Source of the DNA: Stramenopiles sp. TOSAG23-2
Lineage: Eukaryota > Sar
Length of the DNA stretch: 10,322 nt
NCBI GenBank assembly: GCA_900128395.1
Contig: LT650029.1
Span: forward strand, 1 to 10,322
Direction: 5' to 3'
Shown here: positions 6,411 to 10,322 of the stretch, piece by piece
Position numbering within the stretch: the stretch's first letter is position 1
Layout: every line of letters starts with the position of its first letter
Notes under the pieces: generated by a model
Databases searched by the model: none
Seen by the model: only the letters and a program-made list of their open reading frames with translations
Told to the model about the DNA's origin: nothing
Program-made: the position numbers and the translations under genes

Positions 6411-7007
6411 AATTATATACGTTTCGTTTCGTTATATATTATTAATTCTTCTCAATATAGAATATATATATATTGTTGCTTATATAATATTTTATGTATG
6501 TATGTATGTAATATCGTATTTCTTATTTTGAAAATGCCTTTTATAAATGTATAATATTTTCAAAAATCATCAAAAAAGAAGAAATAAGTTAACTGCCAAT
6601 GCCATCAATTTGAGGAGGCAGTGCTATTCAAATGCTATTATAATATAAGGTAAATTATGTGCGATGAACTATTAATATAAATACTTAATACTGGCACTTT
6701 AATAATTTCCTTTTTCATAGTACCAAGTATAGCCATAAGTACCTATATATCCTGCACCTATCGTATAGGAGGATAATATATATCGATCTTTTAATAAAAT
6801 ATCTGAAATTATATATGTAAGTAGAAAGTAATGTGTGAACGACTTCCTTTGAAAAAAGGAAACTGTTGCAAGTCAAGTGAGTGTAAAAAATTAAGATTTT
6901 CTAATTTTTTATACATAATAGTACTATATATATATATATGTATGTATGTAGACATATGCAGTGCAGCTTTGTAAAGAGAAATCTTTTAAAAAAATTTTAA
7001 AATAAAA
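6411..7007. promoter_or_regulatory. Divergent intergenic region between the enkurin-like and GH28 genes
   Basis: This 597-base region must hold promoters for both flanking divergent genes. It contains TATG tetranucleotide repeats (about 6493-6509 and 6938-6951), a TACCAAGTA near-match to the recurring element (6721-6729), a hairpin CCTAT-CGT-ATAGG (6757-6769) with a further CCTAT at 6742-6746, a TTCCTTT/AAAGGAA inverted repeat (6844-6861), and a TA tract at about 6927-6939. The leader directly before the GH28 ATG is A-rich. No coding sequence or RNA gene is recognisable. Confidence 0.45.
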
Positions 7008-8339
7008 ATGAAACATGTAACATTATTGATATTATATTTTATTGTAGTCATTATTATTACTATTACCAACCATGTAACAAATGCAACAAAATATAATTTT
7101 ACTGCATTGGGTGGAATACCGGAAGATATGTCAGAAGATACTGCTATTAAAAATGGAGAATTATTTAATGAAACATTAGCAACCATGTTAAAAGAAAATG
7201 ATACGTTGTTTTTTCCAAACGTTACTTTTTATATGATGGGAGGTATTGTAGCACATGATTTGAATAAAGTAACAATTTCATTTGATGGTACAATAATATT
7301 TTCTAAAGACCAAAAAAAGTGGCCACGTACTGGAAATGGGAAAAAAGCTCAAGTATTGGAATGTCTACATTTTTACAATTGTAATAATATGGTTTTTACA
7401 TCTTCTGGAAAAGGCTTAATTGATGGTCAAGGAGCTGGATGGTGGGGTATACCCGGTATAGGATATTTAGAACTTGGTGAAAATAGACCACGTTTATTTA
7501 ATATGGAAAATGGTCAACATAACTTAGTTGAAAACATAATTTTAAAAAATAGCCCATACTGGACCTTCTGGGCACATGGCGTTTCGTATTTGGAAGTACG
7601 AAACGTTGATATCAGTGCAAGAAGAACTGATCATGATGGTCATGATATTATCGATTTAAGTGCATTTAATACGGATGGTTTTGATGTTGCTGGAGATTAT
7701 GTTTGGATACATGATTGTACTGTTTGGAATCAAGATGATTGTGTATGTGCAAAAGATGGATCAACGAATATGTTATTTGAAAGAATAAATGCGAGCGGGG
7801 TTGGCTTAACTATTGGTAGTATTGGTTCATCCACCAATAGAAATATCACATTTCGAGACATCTATATGCATAATACGTATAAAGGTATTTATATGAAATT
7901 TCGAGATTTAAACCATGGGGGTATTGTTGAAGATATATTGTATGAAAATATTGTCATTGATAATCCAGAGCAATGGCCTATATGGATAGGTCCAGCTCAA
8001 CAAAGTGATAGTGATAATTTATGTGCCGCGCATCCATGTTCAATTTGCTGGCCCAAGTTACCAGAAAAAGTCGCACCATGCTACAGTGCAAGTGGAAGAT
8101 ATATCAATATAACATTACGAAATATTACGGTAAACAATCCTCAAATGCATCCAGGTGTTATTTTTGGTAATTTAACTACACCAATGGAAAATCTTGTATT
8201 TGATAATGTAAAATTTAACAATCCAAAGAAAGGTGAAGAGCAATATTATGTGTGTAAAAATGTGGGAAATGCAATTGCTATGGGTGATACAAATCCTGTA
8301 CCAACATGTTTCAAAGATATGACGATAACAACACGATAA
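7008..8339 (+). CDS. Secreted GH28-family (polygalacturonase-fold) protein with altered active site
   Basis: The 443-residue product opens with a hydrophobic signal peptide (about 1-22, followed by HVTNA) and has many N-glycosylation sequons (for example NFT 30, NVT 71, NAS 261, NIT 279, 367 and 372), so it should be secreted or wall-bound. From about residue 85 it follows the right-handed parallel beta-helix pattern of GH28: GKGLIDGQGAGWW (134-146), NSPYWTFWAHG (181-191), NTDGFDV (221-227, motif I with D223), QDDCVCAKDGS (242-252, motif II with D243 and D244) and GVGLTIGSIGS (264-274, motif III). In motif III the usual His is Val265, and the RIK motif is YMK (295-297), keeping only K297. The three acidic residues remain. 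A Cys-rich segment, CAAHPCSICWP (339-349), follows an WPIWIGPAQQ block. GH28 enzymes hydrolyse galacturonan-type polymers; this variant may act on another uronic-acid substrate or only bind it. The length is normal for the family and the frame is intact. Confidence 0.85.
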   Translation: MKHVTLLILYFIVVIIITITNHVTNATKYNFTALGGIPEDMSEDTAIKNGELFNETLATMLKENDTLFFPNVTFYMMGGIVAHDLNKVTISFDGTIIFSKDQKKWPRTGNGKKAQVLECLHFYNCNNMVFTSSGKGLIDGQGAGWWGIPGIGYLELGENRPRLFNMENGQHNLVENIILKNSPYWTFWAHGVSYLEVRNVDISARRTDHDGHDIIDLSAFNTDGFDVAGDYVWIHDCTVWNQDDCVCAKDGSTNMLFERINASGVGLTIGSIGSSTNRNITFRDIYMHNTYKGIYMKFRDLNHGGIVEDILYENIVIDNPEQWPIWIGPAQQSDSDNLCAAHPCSICWPKLPEKVAPCYSASGRYINITLRNITVNNPQMHPGVIFGNLTTPMENLVFDNVKFNNPKKGEEQYYVCKNVGNAIAMGDTNPVPTCFKDMTITTR

Positions 8340-9010
8340 CAATGGCTCCAGTCACTGTAATTCTTTTTGAAAGTGTTAGGAATTGATGCAATTGTCCAAG
8401 AGAAATGTATACGAAGCGTATGAGTAAAAGACAGAAAATTAAAACATGTGCGCATACATATGATATATCATATTATTTTTATTTTTTTATTATTTTTTTT
8501 TAAAATATTACGAAGAGCGTTTAAAATATTGGGAGAATTGTTTATGTTATGGCAAATTTTTGACACCCTGAAGGTGGTGTATTTTTAAGGGATTTCGTCT
8601 AACATTTTTGTGTTATTTATGGTTTTATGCTATCAATTATTTTTTCAGATCTAATAAAGTACGGACTTTCACCCCATTGTGTCTATGCTAGGACTTTTTT
8701 TTGCGAAAATTGCTCGTTGATAAATCAACACCCCATTGTGTCTATGCTAGGACTTTTTTTTGCGCACCTGCTCGTTGATAAATATTATATGATGTTTAAA
8801 ATCTACGAAAATAAGTTATAATAATTTTACACTTCCCGTGTTAAGTAATATGTGCTCAATACTCAATCGCAAGAAGAATATTCTATCCTACACTATAGTA
8901 AAGCTCTAATGCACCTCTGCAAACTAATACTCATTTTAATATAAATATAAATATGCATTATATTAAAATATAAAAAAATATAAAATATGATATATATGCA
9001 AACAAATTTT
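8340..9010. other. Convergent intergenic region with a tandem repeat
   Basis: This 670-base spacer lies between the 3' ends of the GH28 and oxygenase genes. It contains a T-rich tract (about 8471-8502), a small CACC-CTGAA-GGTG hairpin (8564-8576), a two-copy tandem repeat (8670-8783) and AT-rich sequence up to the oxygenase stop. Short frames here are not coding-like. An AATAAA occurs at about 8653-8658, beyond the GH28 stop by about 315 bases. Confidence 0.5.
8670..8783. repeat. Two-copy tandem repeat, 58-59 base period
   Basis: Copy one (8670-8725) and copy two (8729-8783) share a 36-base identical front part beginning CACCCCATTGTGTCTATGCT and ending in eight T residues plus GCG, then a short variable patch (AAAAT versus CACC), then an identical TGCTCGTTGATAAAT. 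Copies are separated by CAA. The unit is more GC-rich than its surroundings. The near identity implies a recent duplication. No terminal inverted repeats or target duplications that would mark a transposon are seen. Confidence 0.9.
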
Positions 9011-10045
9011 TCATTCATTGTGTTTTTTATCTTTTTTTTTTTTTTTGTACTTTCTTTTCTTTTTCTTTTTTCTATTTTTTATATTATCATCATTTATTCT
9101 TCTTTTTTTCGTTTTCATATTACTATTATCATTGCTTATGTTATTGATCATATTATTTCTTGTTGTTTTTGTTGTTGTATTTACTAATTTATAAAACCAA
9201 CCAAAAATTGTTATGCGATGACGATCAGTTTTCATTAAATCTACTTCATGTAATCTGGGAACATTAAATGCTACTAAGCTATTAAATTGAGGTGTATGTG
9301 TTTCACCACCAACTGTAAGATCAACAAAATTTCCACCTAATTCATAATGCCAATCTTTTGTTAAATAATAAATAACTGCAATATCACGTTCATATCGTCT
9401 TGATATACCTTGATCATCAACAATATCTTTAAATGCAATATCATCATGTGGTTCAATAAAACAACCACGTGTGTATTTAGCAGCTTGAAAAATACCAATA
9501 CGATTTGATGGCAATAAATTCTTCATACAATTACATAATGCTTCAATAACAAGTGGTACCATTGTATTTGTATGGTCCTCTTTTGAACTTCGCCATGCAA
9601 ATGGTGATTTATTTACAACTTGACCATCTCCTACCTCATATCGATGTGCTGTACTTCCAGCTCCATCTTTATATTTATTGCTACCACCACTGCCTTTATC
9701 GGTTTTAGGTATTGCTAATTGCCATTGTTTATCACTTGCATTTTTAATTGATTGTAAGGCACCTACTGCTATATTATTTGGTAATACATCATTAATTTTT
9801 ACAATTTTATTTGATCTTTTCTTCTTTGGATTAAACGAGTTTCTAAATTTATTTATCACATGTTGATTGAAAGTTTGCGTTTTATTTCTCTCATCTGTTG
9901 TCTTTTTAATAAAGTTATTAATTGCTTCATTGCATTTTAACAATTCTTTTTTACTTAATTTTTTCTCAATAGTAGATGATGGTGGTGCTTCACCTGCTGC
10001 GTTTAAAAATAAACTTGCCCATGGATCATCCTCATTGTTGGACAT
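9011..10045 (-). CDS. 2-oxoglutarate/Fe(II)-dependent dioxygenase (prolyl-hydroxylase-like) with a lysine-rich tail
   Basis: The 344-residue product has a double-stranded beta-helix dioxygenase core at about residues 180-285: IGIFQAAKYTRGCFIEPHDD (183-202, with metal ligands H200 and D202), RYERDIAVIYYLTKDWHYELGG (217-238, the typical strand-turn-GG block), PQFNSLVAFNVPRLHEVDLM (252-271, with distal metal ligand H266), and DRHRITIFGWFY (274-285, where R277 is placed to bind the 2-oxoglutarate carboxylate). Enzymes of this kind hydroxylate proteins or small molecules using Fe(II), oxygen and 2-oxoglutarate; the closest general layout is the prolyl-4-hydroxylase class. There is no signal peptide. 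The N-terminal 1-150 is basic and low in known motifs, opening with EDDPWASLFLN. The C-terminal 290-344 is Asn-rich then almost pure Lys/Arg (326-338), which would act as a nuclear or nucleolar localisation signal or bind nucleic acid. The substrate cannot be read from sequence. The catalytic set is complete. Confidence 0.82.
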   Translation of the reverse strand: MSNNEDDPWASLFLNAAGEAPPSSTIEKKLSKKELLKCNEAINNFIKKTTDERNKTQTFNQHVINKFRNSFNPKKKRSNKIVKINDVLPNNIAVGALQSIKNASDKQWQLAIPKTDKGSGGSNKYKDGAGSTAHRYEVGDGQVVNKSPFAWRSSKEDHTNTMVPLVIEALCNCMKNLLPSNRIGIFQAAKYTRGCFIEPHDDIAFKDIVDDQGISRRYERDIAVIYYLTKDWHYELGGNFVDLTVGGETHTPQFNSLVAFNVPRLHEVDLMKTDRHRITIFGWFYKLVNTTTKTTRNNMINNISNDNSNMKTKKRRINDDNIKNRKKKKKRKYKKKKKDKKHNE

Positions 10046-10322
10046 TGTTCAATGTATAAAAGTGTCAATGTAAGTGGCAGATGTATAATTATTTTGTTTC
10101 CTCCTGACTGATTATTTTTCTGTAACAATATATATATATATATGTATATACATATTATAGATGATACCATGTGCATCATATATATTATTCAGGATTTGTA
10201 TTATTATACAGTAGATGCACGTGATGTTGCAAAAGCTGAAGAAATAATATTACTCCGGCACCTTCACTCTGTGTCAACTGTCAGGCTGCCAATGTTATCA
10301 CAATGCTAAATTTAACATATAT
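10046..10322. other. 5' flank of the oxygenase gene to the right edge
   Basis: This is the presumed promoter side of the minus-strand oxygenase gene. It holds a (TA)n/TATG patch (about 10128-10152), a G-box/E-box palindrome CACGTG (10218-10223), and a right end (10224-10322) that is richer in G and C than typical spacers here. A 46-codon plus-strand frame (10169-10309) shows no recognisable motif and is not called. Confidence 0.4.

Noticed and set aside
6196-6531. 111-codon plus-strand hydrophobic frame
   Set aside because: It is antisense to the basic N-terminal part of the enkurin-like gene; the hydrophobicity is the complement of Lys/Arg/Glu-rich codons.
7450-7458. TACCCGGTA inside the GH28 gene as another copy of the recurring element
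   Set aside because: It encodes conserved-looking residues (IPGIG) and is more simply explained by codons.
8670-8783. CRISPR-like or transposon-end interpretation of the repeat
   Set aside because: There are only two copies with a 3-base gap, no unique spacers, no terminal inverted repeats and no target-site duplication, and the setting is eukaryotic.
8627-8821. 64-codon plus-strand frame across the tandem repeat
   Set aside because: The frame changes between the two repeat copies and there is no protein-like conservation; it is a by-product of the repeat.
10169-10309. 46-codon plus-strand frame near the right edge
   Set aside because: It is too short, carries no motif, and lies in the presumed promoter of the oxygenase gene.

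Overview
The window is about 10.3 kb of very AT-rich nuclear DNA from a eukaryote, probably a ciliated or flagellated protist. The evidence is an enkurin-domain (ciliary) protein, a Yos1/IER3IP1-like ER-Golgi membrane protein, and widely spaced genes on both strands with no bacterial operon structure or ribosome-binding sites. Intergenic DNA is full of (TA)n, (GATA)n and (TATG)n microsatellites, and some proteins carry Asn or Lys homopolymers typical of AT-rich protist genomes. The algal style of the GH28 protein suggests a stramenopile-type microalga, but this lineage guess is weak. All coding sequences read as single open frames under the standard code. The only convincing intron-like signal is at the 3' end of the cyclic-nucleotide-binding-like gene.

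Layout, left to right. A short secreted-protein ORF (289-669, +) that looks truncated. A 517-residue protein (1152-2705, +) that I recognise as a PduL-type phosphotransacylase, fused behind a degenerate second PduL copy. A divergent cyclic-nucleotide-binding-fold protein (3033-3905, +), whose 3' end overlaps a small acidic protein on the other strand (3808-4068, -). A Yos1/IER3IP1-like two-span membrane protein (4659-4901, +). An ENKD1/enkurin-like ciliary protein (5505-6410, -). A secreted GH28 (pectinase-fold) protein with altered active-site motifs (7008-8339, +). A 2-oxoglutarate/Fe(II) oxygenase with a lysine-rich tail (9011-10045, -).

The genes do not form an evident pathway; this is an ordinary mosaic of eukaryotic housekeeping and lineage-specific genes. 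The points that deserve follow-up are: (1) the internal duplication of the PduL domain, one copy intact and one stripped of most metal and phosphate ligands; (2) the GH28 protein lacking the usual active-site His and Arg; (3) a recurring near-palindromic TACCAGGTA element in several intergenic regions and nowhere convincingly in genes; (4) the antisense overlap with a possible 3' intron near 3835-3923; (5) a tandem 58-59 bp repeat at 8670-8783.
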